This document shows, in pieces, positions 11,070-22,700 of a DNA stretch of 64,000 nt. Made by a program: the position numbers and the translations under genes. Under the pieces are notes generated by a model. It was not told the origin of the DNA, did no database searches, and saw only the letters and a program-made list of their open reading frames with translations. Within the stretch, counting starts at the first letter, position 1; the number at the start of each line of letters is the position of its first letter. The stretch spans positions 2,926,394 through 2,990,393 of the forward strand of contig JACTAT010000037.1 in the NCBI GenBank assembly GCA_014526335.1. The letters run 5' to 3'. Source of the stretch: Chrysaora quinquecirrha (taxonomy: Eukaryota; Cnidaria; Scyphozoa; Semaeostomeae; Pelagiidae).

Positions 11070-11653
11070 TCATCCCATGAGATCAAAATAGTAATAAGTT
11101 AAGAATTTAAAACGTGAATGCTGTAGAATGTAAAAATTTATTTTTTCTGCCTTTTTTTCTTTGTCGTTGCTTTTTCCTTTTGTCCAGATGAATCCTTTGA
11201 GATGTTTGAGGATGATGTGGAAATGGGTCTTTTTGTGATTGTGACTGTGGTGATAGAGTTGGTTGAGTGGATGAGAAGACTGGAGATGTTGCCTTGGTGG
11301 TGGTAGTTGAGAAGTTGAAGAGGGTTTCCACAATGGTTTGACTGGTTGGGTGATGAATTATTGAACTGGTTGATGGTGTTGTGGTAATTTGATGTGGTGG
11401 GACGCTTGTGGGTGCTATTAATGTTGTGACCTGTGATTGGGATGCAATTTGTTCTTCAGTGTCTGGTGAAAATCGGGTGAGGTTGGAATGATGAAATGGG
11501 AAGCTGATGTGGAGGTTGTTGCTTGGTTTGAATGTTGCAATTCTGAAATGGAATTGTTTTGAGTGGCTTGTTGTGGAGTGGTGAGTTTGGGGTCCTCAAC
11601 TCTGCTAGCACTTCTTCTGACGAAATGCGTTGCATCCACGTCCTGTTGCTGAG
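11070..11653 (-). pseudogene. LINE A2 ORF1, C-terminal remnant
   Basis: Low-complexity Ser/Thr/Pro/Gln-rich tail corresponding to residues after the Gln-rich block in the family A ORF1, with at least one frameshift. Around 11653 it is fused in frame to the reverse transcriptase C-terminal region of LINE B1, giving a 133-codon chance fusion frame at 11418-11819. Confidence 0.7.
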
Positions 11654-14326
11654 CAATCCAATAGCGAGCAAGGAAAATCCATTTAACAGTTGCTCCTTGA
11701 TCGCAAATTGTGTGTAAGGAGCGCAGAAGGAGGGCTTGGTTTTTCAGCCGGAGGTTAATGAGGCCTAAGCCCCCCCCTATCTTGGGGTTGGTAGATGACT
11801 TCTCCTTTGACGAGTTCATTTCTAGAAGACCATAAAAAGTTTAATACAAGTGTATAGATCCTTGTTAGGATGTTAGGAAGAATAGGATAGACGGTAGAGA
11901 GGTAAATGAGACCAGAAAGACCAAGTGTATTAATTATCATTACTTTTCCATGCAATGATAGAGAGCGATTCGACCAAGCGAGGAGACGTTGCTCTAGTTT
12001 ATTGACCCGCTTAGTAAAAGCGTCGTTGATTGCCTCATTTGAGCCAAAAGATTTCAATGTCCTCAGAAGCCCAATTTAGTTATGGGACAGAGCGTGAAGC
12101 GCAACCTTTGTATTTCCCGAACCAGACACCTTCGAATTTCCCTTTCGAGAAATTTACTTTGGAGCCTGATCCAGCTTCAAAATCACGGACTGATTTGAAA
12201 GCTTCCTTTACTAAATTATCATCAGTAACAAGGATGGTTGTGTCATCCGCATATTGGCTGATTTTAGCCGGTGAAGAGGAGCCAGGAAGTGGTAATCCAG
12301 ATACAAGATTATTATTCCGGACTGCGTTACCGAGTGTTTCTGCTACCAAACAATACAATAAAGGAGAAAGAGGGCATCCTTGGGGGACCCCTCCTTGGAG
12401 AAGAAACTTTCTGGAAGAATGGCCGTTATTTAGGACACATGACGACACGTTGTTGTAGATTGTTGTGATGAAGCTGATAAAGACCGGTCCAAAATTCATA
12501 TGCATCATAACTTTATGAAGAAAATCCCAATTTACACGATCAAAAGCTTTCTCTTGATCAACTTTGATAATTTCTCAGGGAAGATTCTTTTGTTCGGCGT
12601 AAGAGATTGAATCTCTAACTAGAAAAAGGTTATCAAAGATAGTTCCTCCGGGGACTCAACAGGTTTGGTCCTCGTTCAGTATAGAAGGAAGAACGGTTTT
12701 AAGGCGGTTTGCAAGGGCTTTAGGGCCAATTTTATAATCAACATTAAGGAGAGATATCGGCCGCCAATTTTTGAGGTCCAGTTTGTCTCCTTTTTTGAAC
12801 AAAAGGGATATCAAAGCAAGTCTCATGGACTCGGGGAGCAAACCAGAGTAAAGAGAGTAATTGAGAACATCAACGAGACCGAAGCCAAGTATTGGCCAGA
12901 AAGTTTTATAAAATTCTGAAGGAAGGCCATCAGAGCCGGGCGATTTTTGGCTCTTCATTGAGGACATAGCATCGTAACATGATCGTGAATCAAGTTTAAT
13001 CTCTAAAGAGTCCCTTTCTTCGGGCGATAGACGTTTTTCGATTTGCGAAAGAAGAAATTCTTGAGCTGCAAGATCAGGACTCTCGGCAGTGTATAAATTT
13101 TCGTAAAACTGAGCAGAATTTTCTAGTATATCCTGAGTGGAGGTAACGGTTCTGCCATCACATTTTAATGCAGAAATGACTTTAGAGCTTTGACGGGAAT
13201 TTTCTAAGGAGTAAAAGTATTTGGAAGGCTTTTCAAACTCGGTGTAGAAGCGTTCTTTTGAACGAATTCTTGCACTATGAACGAGAGTGTTATCAAGGTC
13301 TGTAATGTCAGACTTTAGAGCCTCGATGGCATCTAAAACAGGCCTAGACAGCTTTAAGGCGCTTAGATCCCTGAGCGTCTTTTCTAAAAGGGCTCGCTTT
13401 TGGCGACGTTCCCGTGCTAAGCACTTAGAGAGTTTCATAGCGATATGTTTAATTTTACGTTTCCCAATATTCCACCAGGCATTTAAATCTCGGAAGTCAA
13501 TCTTCCGCAGCTGCCAATTGGACCAGAAGGATTTGATTTTATCGACAAAAATAGGATTATCTAAAAGAGATGTATTAAATTTCGAAACCGCTGGACCCTT
13601 TTTCAAAGAGTTCGGGAGTCTAAACGAGATGGTTGGAGCATCATGATCGGAATTGGGAAAAAACACTATGTGGGAATAACTACAATTACGAAAAATATCT
13701 CCAGACACATAAAATTTGTCTAACCGACACGAGATAGAACCATCAGGATTGGTCCATGTGAAATTTCGTGTTGACGGATTCAAATGTCGGAAAACGTCTT
13801 TAAAATCGTATGTAAGATTGAGCAGTTGCAAAGCTTTTAAAGCTGTAATTGCTAAATCAGAATCTCCACCATTTTTGTCTAAAAAGGAGTCTTTGATGCA
13901 GTTGAAATCTCCACCGAAAACTGTGGGGATACCCCCTTTCAGAACAGCGTACAAGGATTAAAAAAAGTCTTTACGTTGAGAAACATGGTTAGGCGCATAG
14001 ATGTTGCAAAACTGAATATTTGCCTCACCAAAGTCGCAAATGAGATTCAAATACCATCCAACGAGATAATGGGATTGAGAAACTATTTTGAAATTTGATC
14101 TACAAAGGAAAAGCGTACAAACTCCTGCGCTGTGGTTGTTGCCAGGAGACAAAAACACTTGGCCATCCCATTCCTGTTTTAACAGCTCAAGATCAGCTGA
14201 GGAGAGGTGCGTTTCTTGCAAGAAGATAAGGTCCTGTTTTTGGTTTTTAACCCACTGGAGTATGGTCTGACGTTTGCGGAAATCCTTCAGACCATGAGTA
14301 TTTATTGTTATGCATTTCAAGTTCAT
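11654..14326 (-). pseudogene. LINE B1 ORF2, endonuclease/reverse transcriptase, broken
   Basis: Start at 14326 (MNLKCITINTHGL). APE endonuclease motifs are FLQETHL, IYAPN, FGGDFN and NSDHDAP (13620-14326). The RT spans 11755-13100, with SPGSDGLPSEFYK, LLNVDYKIG, EKAFDRVNW, PQGCPLSPLL and YADDT. A stop separates the APE start (after about 122 codons) from the main 432-codon frame at 12656-13954. Two in-frame TGA codons (12656 and near 12578) interrupt the RT between the fingers and the AFDRV motif. Both are shared with LINE B2. A 3' frame break occurs near 12060. Confidence 0.85.
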
Positions 14327-14370
14327 GGTTAGACTATTTTAGTGTCTGGAGATGTTTTTTTAAAATTTTG

Positions 14371-15930
14371 CTAGGCAAAGGTATATGCGAACACAGACAA
14401 ATTGCGAATATTTTTATGCGACTGGAATAGTCCATTTTTAGTCCTTATTACTATTAAACTTGTTAGTAAGTCTATTACGAAGGACTCTGACTTCTTCTTT
14501 GGAGGACAATTTGAAGCTTTCTTTTTATCTTGATTTACGATTAAGCTTCCGACTGTGGAAGACCCTGATGAATTCTGAAAAGCACGCTTGGAAGAAGTAC
14601 TTGCATCTGACTGTATCGCTGTCTCCTGCTGTGAAGGTGTCGAGGCTGTAGGCTTGGGTGGAAGGGTCGGTTTTCGGGAGGACTTTTTCGGGGATCTTTG
14701 AGGCTTGGGTGATCCAGAAGGTGGAATGGTTGCTTGGGAAGGTGGATTGAAGTTTGGTGAAGCTGGTGAAGGGGTTAAGTGGACTTTCGGTGGACGTTTG
14801 CTGAAGAGCTCTTCGAGAGAATCAGGCTGCGTGTCCTTGAACAGGGATTGAGATGGTGTGAATGAGAATTGTTGTGTTTTTCCAGTCTGGTTAAAGGCGA
14901 TATTGGCAAAAGGATTTGGCGGGGCAGGATCTGATAGGGTGGATGGCGTTGGCTCTTCTTCGGTGTTTGGAGCAAGAGTGGGTGAATCCTTTTCCGGATC
15001 GCTTTGTTCCTCATCATTCTCGTCATCATCAGCCTCGTTGCCGTCATCTTCGTCTTCATCCACTCCAGCAGGTTCATCAACTTCTTCCTCATTATCTTCA
15101 TTTGTCTCATCTTCTTCCGGAGCTTGACTTTCGCCTTCAGCTGCCATGCCTTGATTGTGGATATCCATTCCAAAATTGTCGATGTCATCTTCGTGAGGCG
15201 TCAACTCGACACACTCAGAAAATGTCGTGCCGGGCAGAGCCACATATCACGCAAATTTTGTTCAAGGGACAAACTGTGATTGTGTGATCCATTTTGCCAC
15301 AGTTGAAGCAACGGGAACGGCGGCAATTACTTGCATTGTGACCTAGCTGGTCGCATCTTCTGCATGTCTCCCGCTGGCCAGTGTAACGAACACGGAAAGA
15401 TTCGCTACCAAAGTGAATGAAACAAGGGATAGCTTGCCTCAGATTCATTCGCAGATGACGGATTCCGTTTTCACATTCTGGCATCAGAGCATGGTGACCT
15501 CGGCGGATGCTAAGAACGGTACCATACCTCTGAAGCTTTCTGACGACGGCGTCATCATGCAGCTCAAAGGATACGCTGTAAACATTTACAAAGGCGATTG
15601 TGGAGGCCTGATAAAAAATACCTAGAGTTTCGCCAGAGCGGACTTTGACGGCTGCAAACTTCATGATCTTTTTCGTTTCTTCAGGACCTTTAGTTGTGAT
15701 AATGATATCGCCACTGGTGCTTTTCGATAAGGAAATAGGACGTAACTCGAAGATGTCCTGGCAGATTTCGTATATTTCTTTTGGATCAACTTTCAGCCTG
15801 TTGGCACACGTAGAGAGACAGAGTTGGGACGTTTTAGTCTGCCAAAGGCACCAGTTGCCGTAGGAAAGGAATTTGCTTGTGAAAAAATGGTAATTCGAGA
15901 CGTTTGAGCAGCAGCAGCAGCATAAGCCAT
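14371..15930 (-). pseudogene. LINE B1 ORF1, CCHC zinc-knuckle protein, frameshifted
   Basis: Start codon at 15930, by comparison with MAHAAAAA of copy B2. The order is N-terminal globular part, an RRM-like or esterase-like stretch (LQRYGTVLSIRRG), three CCHC-type knuckles (CRRCDQLGHNASNC, CFNCGKMDHTITVC, CVICGSARHDI) at about 15220-15360, then a very acidic Glu/Asp run and a Pro/Ser-rich tail with basic residues. Frameshifts occur near 15780 and near 15225. In Tx1-like elements such a protein binds the element RNA. Plus-strand Ser-rich open frames here are antisense shadows. Confidence 0.8.
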
Positions 15931-15955
15931 GGTGGTTTCAATGTTGAAAAAATAT

Positions 15956-16037
15956 TACCACAATAGATATGATTAACCAGAGTCGTTACCACAATAGATG
16001 TGATTTAAGAAAATTTTTAACCACAATGGATGAGATT
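15956..16037 (-). repeat. Three short direct repeats in the LINE B1 5' leader
   Basis: The plus strand reads ACCACAATAGATATGATT and two near copies at 15956, 15987 and 16019 (spacing about 32 bp). They lie between the U2 junction and the ORF1 start. They recur in LINE B2, so they belong to the element, possibly as promoter or RNA-structure repeats. Confidence 0.75.
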
Positions 16038-16188
16038 CCGCAAAATCTTTAGGTCAGTAGAATTCAAAGGTCACTGCCTACCAATCAAGACGCGCCAGGT
16101 TATTTATAGACTAGACTATATTACCTTTGACCCCAAAGAACAATGGGGTGAGCTCCTCAGTTTCTGGTTGCGGCTCAAACGAGTAGAG

Positions 16189-16213
16189 CTTAGCCAAAAG
16201 GCCAAGAAGCGAT
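16189..16213 (-). ncRNA. U2 snRNA 5' fragment, nt 1-25 (split by LINE B1)
   Basis: Minus strand ATCGCTTCTTGGCCTTTTGG then CTAAG, matching U2 nt 1-25 with one C-to-T change. LINE B sequence (CTCTACTCG) replaces ATCAAGTG of intact U2. Confidence 0.9.
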
Positions 16214-16357
16214 AACCAACTAGTCTTTGCTTCTCGCCGCCTCTCCACACGTGTTGCAATCACACATGGGTGCAGGACAGCGACACGAAATTGCCAGTTC
16301 GTGTGCATTACCTGGCTACGTTGGCTGAAAAGAAGGACTGCAATTGCAAAAAGAGAA

Positions 16358-16475
16358 GCCTACAACACCAGGTGTTCCCAGGCGGTCACCCATCCAGGTA
16401 CTGACCTGGCCCGACCATGCTTGACTGCAGTGATCGGACGAGAACCAGTGTATTCATGGTGGTATGGTCGTAAGC
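16358..16475 (-). rRNA. 5S ribosomal RNA
   Basis: 118-nt minus-strand 5S copy with a few substitutions (for example in the 5' GCTTACGACC). Five T residues lie just after the 3' end. Confidence 0.92.
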
Positions 16476-17149
16476 GAAAGCTAGAGGGCCGAATGTGCAT
16501 GATCCTGCAGGCTAGAGAGGCATACGTGTACCGTTTGATCCATACGAAGTGGGTGGATTGGGGTAGATCTTGGCGGGTGTGCAGTGCCGCTGAGAAGGTG
16601 TGGTGAGGACTCTGGCCAGTTGGAACAGCAGGGGTGACATTCGTGGAAGCCAAGCTTGCTCTTTAATAGTGTCGCAAAGGATGGGCTTCCGGTTGCGGCT
16701 GTACGAATGTGGCAAATGTTGGTGCATCTTCTGACATCTGGAGAGGAAGATGTGGAAAACGGCAAACAGTCAGTAACTTGTACACTCTTTGTAGAGTAAG
16801 GGAATTTTTGTGTCTAGAGATGCCTTTCAAATGTGGTACATTGGTAACAGACCACAAGTGAGAGGGTGGCACTGCCATTCCATTGAGATTAGCAAAGGAT
16901 GAGAACAGCTTTGGAAATGCACGTCGCTGTCGGAAGCCAGTGATGCTATGCTGTGGTGGAAGGTGGAATAAAGAAGGACAGAACACATGCTGTTCAAGAT
17001 GGCTATAGCAATAGTTGATGTCGTGGAATATGAGAGGTGGATTGGCAAGACATCCGCATGTTGCTGCATTGCTGTTGGCAAGAAGATGACCACAGACATA
17101 GTAGAAGGTTTCTGTGTTGCTTGTTTTATATTTACGCTTGAAGATGAGG
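16476..17149 (-). other. Fused spacer lacking U1
   Basis: The U1-5S spacer (16476-16825) is joined at about 16826 to the U2-U1 spacer (16826-17149). U1 and whatever was inserted in it are absent. No gene is seen, and open frames of 70-190 codons cross U2 and spacer by chance. Confidence 0.7.
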
Positions 17150-17324
17150 GGGTGGGCCATCCATGGCGGCACTGCAATACCAGGACAACCCGTGTCTGGG
17201 GTGAAGCAAGCTTCAGACCCACGGACCAATTCCAAAAATCAGTTTAATATTTGAGCACCCTTGGGTGCATATCAGATAAGAACAGATACTACACTTGATC
17301 TTAGCCAAAAGGCTGAGAAGCGAT
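17150..17324 (-). pseudogene. U2 snRNA with a 10-nt deletion
   Basis: U2 copy like 6977-7162, but missing about ten bases (ATCAGCTTAA region) between the stem IIa 5' arm and the TATCTGAT segment. The plus strand reads CATATCAGATAAGAACAG. Stem IIa/IIc cannot form normally, so this is probably a U2 pseudogene. There is also a CTCAGCC substitution near the 5' end. Confidence 0.88.
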
Positions 17325-17468
17325 CACAAACTAGTCTTTGCTTCTCGCTGCGTCTCCACACGTGTTGCAATCACACGTGGGTGCAGGACAGCGACACAGA
17401 ATTGCCAGTCGGTGTGCATGACCTGGCTACGTTGGTTGTAAAGAAGGACTGCAATTGCAAAAAAATAA

Positions 17469-17586
17469 ACCTACAACACCAGGTGTTCCCAGGCGGTCAC
17501 CCATCCAGGTACTGACCTGGCCCGACCATGCTTGACTGCGGTGATCGGACGAGAACCGGTGTGTTCATGGTGGTATGGTCGTAGGC
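17469..17586 (-). rRNA. 5S ribosomal RNA
   Basis: 118-nt minus-strand 5S copy. The 3'-terminal base is changed, otherwise it is close to the array consensus, with a T-rich stop region after it. Confidence 0.92.
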
Positions 17587-17805
17587 GAAAGCTAGAGTGC
17601 AGAATGTGCATGACACTGCAGGCTAGAGACGCAGAAGTGGGCACACGCACATGTACGTGTACCATTTGATGCATACGAAGTGGGTTGATGGGGGTAGATC
17701 TTGGTGGGTGTGCAGTGCTGTTGAGAAGGTGTGGTGAGGCCTCTGTGTAGTTGGAACAGTAGGGGCGGCATTCGGGGAAGCCCAGCTTGCTCTTCAGTAG
17801 TGTTG

Positions 17806-19060
17806 TACCCTGGGTACCAGAGCCTCAAGATTGGAACCGCAGAACAAAATAAAAAATAATAAGTTGAGCAAAATACGAGGCTCTGGTTCCATCCAAACAG
17901 AGTCTCGTTCTGATTATGAAAATTAACCAATCAGAAGCGCAGGTTCCCGAGATGGGACGTGGTTTTTCATTGGCTTAGACCATCAAACATACAAATCAGC
18001 CACCCAAGTGATTCAAGCGAAATAACGGTTGATGCTTGAATTGATCGTTGGTGGAAGTTCCAATGCCAGTTTGTGGGGAAAAGAAAAATGGAGGAAGCGT
18101 TAAAGGTTGCTGCTGGAAAAGTATTACAGAAACATTTCTCACATATACACGAGTTATGAACTCAGCAGTTCGAGATTTTAAGATCGATTCTTTGCCTATC
18201 AAAAGATACTTTTGCCATTCTCCCAACTGGACATGGAAAATCGCCGCCTTTCCAAATCGCGCCATTGACTGGTAGGCCGCCTTCAAAATATCAAGTCCAG
18301 CTACTAGATATGAGATGAAAACCACTAGAAAAATACGAATTATACATTTTAAGAAACAAATTTACATAGTTATGGTTATGATACTAAATATCTTTAAATA
18401 TAAGGCATTGATATTGAATAATATAACGCTTGGATTTTATCATCACCTGAAACGACCTGAACAATTGGAAGCCTTCTCTTATACTTCATATATGTACAGG
18501 AGTTTATTCTTAATTTACTCGGTCCAGATGCTCTTTCATAATTTCTTAAATTTCTGTTATTCCATGAAACTTTAACCTTGTTAAAATATATTATATGATA
18601 AGTTCTTCTAACTCTGGACCTTTTTGAAATCAGTAATTGGGTGGCCTAAGCTTTGTTTACAGCAAGTTCAACACAGCCGTTCTTCGTTTCAAAAATGAAT
18701 TATGAAATTATAACTCCATGTTCAGTTGCAGCAGCTATTTCTTTCATTTTTCCTCCCAAAAACCACTAGGTTAAACCAATTTTCGTGCACAAAATCGAGG
18801 AAATAAGTGAATGCATGTTTTACGCACAGAGGCCTTATTTTTCTGAAAATCCATACGTGCAGACATCAAAACAATAGAGTTGTCGTTCCAGTCGATATGT
18901 GGTGATTAATGATTACATGGAATCGCTGGAATCGCCGCGCCTTTCATAATCAGAACAAGACTCTGTTTGGATGGAACCAGAGCCTCATATTTTGCTCAAC
19001 TTATTATTTTTTTTTATTTTGTTTTGCGGTTCCAATCTTGAGGCTCTGGTACCCAGGGTA
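17806..19060. mobile_element. Non-autonomous DNA transposon (MULE-type MITE), 1255 bp
   Basis: Inserted in the U1-5S spacer with a perfect 9-bp target duplication GTAGTGTTG (17797-17805 and 19061-19069). The ends are inverted repeats of about 120 bp, starting TACCCTGGGTACCAGAGCC. The other units carry the single empty site. The 9-bp duplication and long inverted repeats are typical of Mutator-like elements. No transposase is encoded; the interior has only short open frames. Confidence 0.88.
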
Positions 19061-19282
19061 GTAGTGTTGCAAAGGATGGGCTCCAGTTGCGGCTGTACGA
19101 ATGTGGGAAATGTTGTTGCATCTTCCGACATCTGGAGAGGAAGATGTGGAAAACGGCAAACAGTCAGTAACTTGCACACTCTTAGTAGAGTAAGGGAATT
19201 TTTGTGTCTAGAGATGCCTGGTAACTGGCAAGTCGTGGTGGTGTGCTGACATGTGTGCAGAAATTGACATTAGTACTATTGG

Positions 19283-19420
19283 AAGGGGACTAGCGCAAAC
19301 GCAGGTCCGCACTACCAGAAATTGTATGGTCGAGTTACCAACGTGAGGTAATCGCAGGGGTCAGCCAAACCGAACTGCAATGGAAAGGCCTCGCCCTGGC
19401 AGAATCTCCTTGTTGATCAA
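19283..19420 (-). ncRNA. U1 snRNA 3' part (split by LINE A3)
   Basis: From about U1 nt 27 to the 3' terminal stem, minus strand. It has small deletions and substitutions (CCTCACG for the ACTGCAAACG segment), so it is degenerate. LINE A3's A-run abuts it at 19421. Confidence 0.85.
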
Positions 19421-19789
19421 TTTTTTTTATTTTTTTGAGCTAGTAACATGCCTACGCCCATTTAATTTTTCCAATTAACTCAACATATATACAAGTTAAA
19501 ATAATTTAAATTAAATAGAAATTGAAATTCCTCTCTGAATGTTTACTGTGTATTAATAGTAATTAATTGTTCAATTGTTCATTCCTAATTTCAAAATTTA
19601 ACTAAATTATTCTAACTACATTAAACTAACTAATTCTAAGTTAAAAAAATTCAAATGTTTAAACAAATAAATAAACAATTTAATAAACGCAATAATAATT
19701 CATAAAATAAAAGGAAAAACGGAAAAGTTAAGCAGAAAAAAAAGGAGAGAAAAAAAAACAAAATCGGGGAAATGAAAACGAGGCAAGTC

Positions 19790-22700
19790 TCATGGGATGT
19801 TGATTTTGATATTTCGATTCTCAAGGGAAGCAAGGACGCCATTTTGACACCATTTTTGTTCAAAAAGATTGAGAGTTTCAACATCTTGTGAAGCAATGAA
19901 ATGTTCTTCTTTGAGTTTGGAAATAACTTTGAAGATGAATCTGTTTTTCAAGTCATCTCTTTTGTTGTCAAAAATAATTTCATTTCTGGTCTTCCAAATA
20001 ACGGAAAGAGCTGCATCTCGTAAAAAGTTTTCCACAGGTAAGTCGGGTTTATATTCGTAAAAACCAAGGATAACAAACTTACAAATGTTGTTTAGTTTGA
20101 GGGAAGGGTTTATTTTCTTAACAAGTTTGAATACAAATTTCCACAGTTTACTTACAGGAAAACAATTGAAAAAGGCATGAAGTGAAGTTTCATCATAGGA
20201 ATTGCATCTTTGACATGCAGGAGTTTGGACAATCCTATTTCTATATAATCTTTCATAGGTAGGGAGGCAATGTTGAAGGAACTTCCACTGAATGTTGGCA
20301 GATTTTCTGTCATGATTTCTTTTGAATAAAGTTTTAAAAAGTCTTGGCCAGTTTATAAAACCTATTTTTTGTTCCCAAAAAACCCTAAATTTCTGAAGAA
20401 CAACATTTTGATCTTTCAAGATGAGCATATTGTAGATTGTTTTGCAATTCAGAGATGAAACATAATAAAACATATTCAACTTTGGTATTTCTAATATAAA
20501 AGTCATCAGATAAACTTCATTCATTGCTACACTCATTTGTTATTTTTTCTTTCCATTCAGGGGGTAGACGTACTTTCAATTTTGAGTAAAAATTGTCAGA
20601 GAAACAGGAAGGGATTAATTCATTCAGGGCATTGGAAGGTAAGAATCCAGTTGTAAATTCAGAAGAAATATCTCATAATGTGGTAATGTTAGCTTGTATC
20701 CAAGCATTACTGGTATCAACATGTGTGAAATAGTTGTCGAATAAAGGTTCATTGTAAATTCCTTCAATATCTGTGGGTTTTAGTCTAAGGTCTGAAAAAT
20801 TTGCTGCAAAACATTTTATAACATCTCGATAAAACTGTGGGACATATTTCATTTCGATTGGACGCAAGTAACATTTGAATATTTTGGCGCCAATGTTGAA
20901 ATTCTTATACTTATCAAAGTTCAAGGCGAACAGTGCTTTCCATTTAGATTGATTGTCATTTTGAAGATATTTTGAAATCCAAGATAATTTAATGGCATCA
21001 GCTTTCTTTTCAATATCAATAATATCCAACCCTCCTAATTCGTATGGAACTCTTGCTTGTGTACGTTTAATAGGATCTTTTTTATTCTGATAAATGAACT
21101 TCCACAGTTTATCATTGATTTTTTTGAGAGCCTACTGGGGAAGGGGATATATGGCTGCAGTGTACCAGAAAACCGGGCTGGCCAGCTGGTTTGCAACCAC
21201 AGCCCTCCCCCTCAAGGAAAGATCACGAGAAGTCCAAAGGTCTAAAGTTTTACAGAATTTATTTATGCGAGGATCCCAAGTTTCTTTTTCTTTCAAAATA
21301 GGGCCATGAAAAACATCAAGGATTTTCAATGCTTCCCTGCCCCATTTTAAATTATATGGATTATCTGATCTGTTTTTGTATCTTCAAAGCCAAATTCCTT
21401 TACTTTTTCCTTTGTTTATTTTAGCTCCTGATGCCACTTCAAAATCTTGGACACAATCGAAAGTTGATTTGATGGACTGTTCACCTTCCAGGATTATTGT
21501 GGTGTCATCAGCATATTGGGTAATTTTAAATTTAACATATTTAATTATAATACCAGTAATGTCTTGGTTTTTTCTGATAGAGATTGCAAAAATTTCGGAA
21601 ACTAGGACATATAATAAGGGGGATAGGGGACATCCCTGTATCACTCCCCTACCAAGGGTGAATAGGGCAGAGATGTACCCATTTACTTTAACACGACTAC
21701 TAATATTAGAATACAATGTTTTAATATATGAAATGAATTGTGGCCCAAAACCAAAGCTTTCATTTGATCTAAAGATAGAAGGGCTGCTGGGAGATTTTCA
21801 TTTTCAGCATAGTAAAGGAGATCTCTTAATATATGTCCGTTTGACAGAATTGATCTATTTGGGACACTGCATGTTCTATTTGGGACACTGCACTGATCTT
21901 CAGAAACGATAGTTGATAGTACATTTCGCAAACGATTGGCGAGAGTTTTTGCAATTATCTTGTAGTTAACATTGAGCAGTCTAATTGGTCTCCAATTACC
22001 TAGATCACTTTTGTCACCTTTTTTGTAAAGTGTTGAAATTAAACTGACGCGTTGAGAGTGAGAAAGTTGTTGTAATTCAAAGCAGGCATTAGCAACTCTT
22101 GTAAAATGCTCCCCAATGATATTCCAGAAGGTTTTATAAAACTCTACCGGAATACCATCGAGGCCTGGTGTTTTATTATTTTTCATCTTAGAAAGTGCTG
22201 TGTATAATTCATCTTTTGTTAGTTGACCTTCACAAGCGTCTTTGTCAATGTCGGAAAGTTTGTTTTCTACTTTTGAAAGGAGCTCATCTTGCTTAGTAGT
22301 ATCTGTTGATTCGTTTGCAAACAAGTCAGAGTAAAAATTTTTTGACAGTTTCAAGCATATCTTTTGGATTGTGTACTATTGTTCCTGTTTTGGTCTTAAC
22401 AGACTTCATAACTTGTGCAGCTTGACGTTTTTTCTCTAAATTACAAAAATATTTGGTGACCCTTTCACCCTCTTCTGTCCAGCGTGCTTTTGCTTTGACT
22501 TTTAAATTGAATGCTTCTTTAGTTTCAAGACTTTTTATTTCTTTGGTTATACGTTCAACTAAGTCTTTGAATGACTGTCTGTCTGTCTGTTCTGCTTTTT
22601 TGGTTGCATTGCGCAATTGTTTATAAAGTTTTGATTTTTCTTTTTACGTTCGATTGAGTGTTTTATGCAATATTGTTTAGTAATTTTTGCTATTTGTTTT

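Larger units (their letters stand above)
8004..11653 (-). mobile_element. LINE A2: U1-inserted LINE, internally deleted and 5'-truncated into a chimera
   Basis: Near-copy of LINE A1 (constant offset of about 5420), with the same ORF2 deletion and the same AT-rich 3' UTR. It keeps ORF2 and the C-terminal half of ORF1. At about 11653 family A sequence stops and family B ORF2 sequence begins in the same orientation. Its U1 5' junction has therefore been lost by recombination or deletion. Confidence 0.85.
11654..16188 (-). mobile_element. LINE B1: U2-inserted Tx1-like LINE, 3' end lost
   Basis: Family B non-LTR element on the minus strand, inserted in U2 immediately after nt 25 (junction 16188/16189). 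The order is 5' leader with short repeats, ORF1 with CCHC knuckles, then ORF2 with APE and RT. Its 3' end is replaced by LINE A2 at 11653, so the U2 3' remainder is missing. The layout is like the Keno type (Tx1 clade, U2-specific), but I infer the clade from domain order and target only. Confidence 0.82.

Noticed and set aside
14858..15287. Ser-rich and His-rich plus-strand open frames (also 31848-32139)
   Set aside because: They are antisense to the acidic Glu/Asp block of LINE B ORF1; low-complexity coding DNA opens the other frames.
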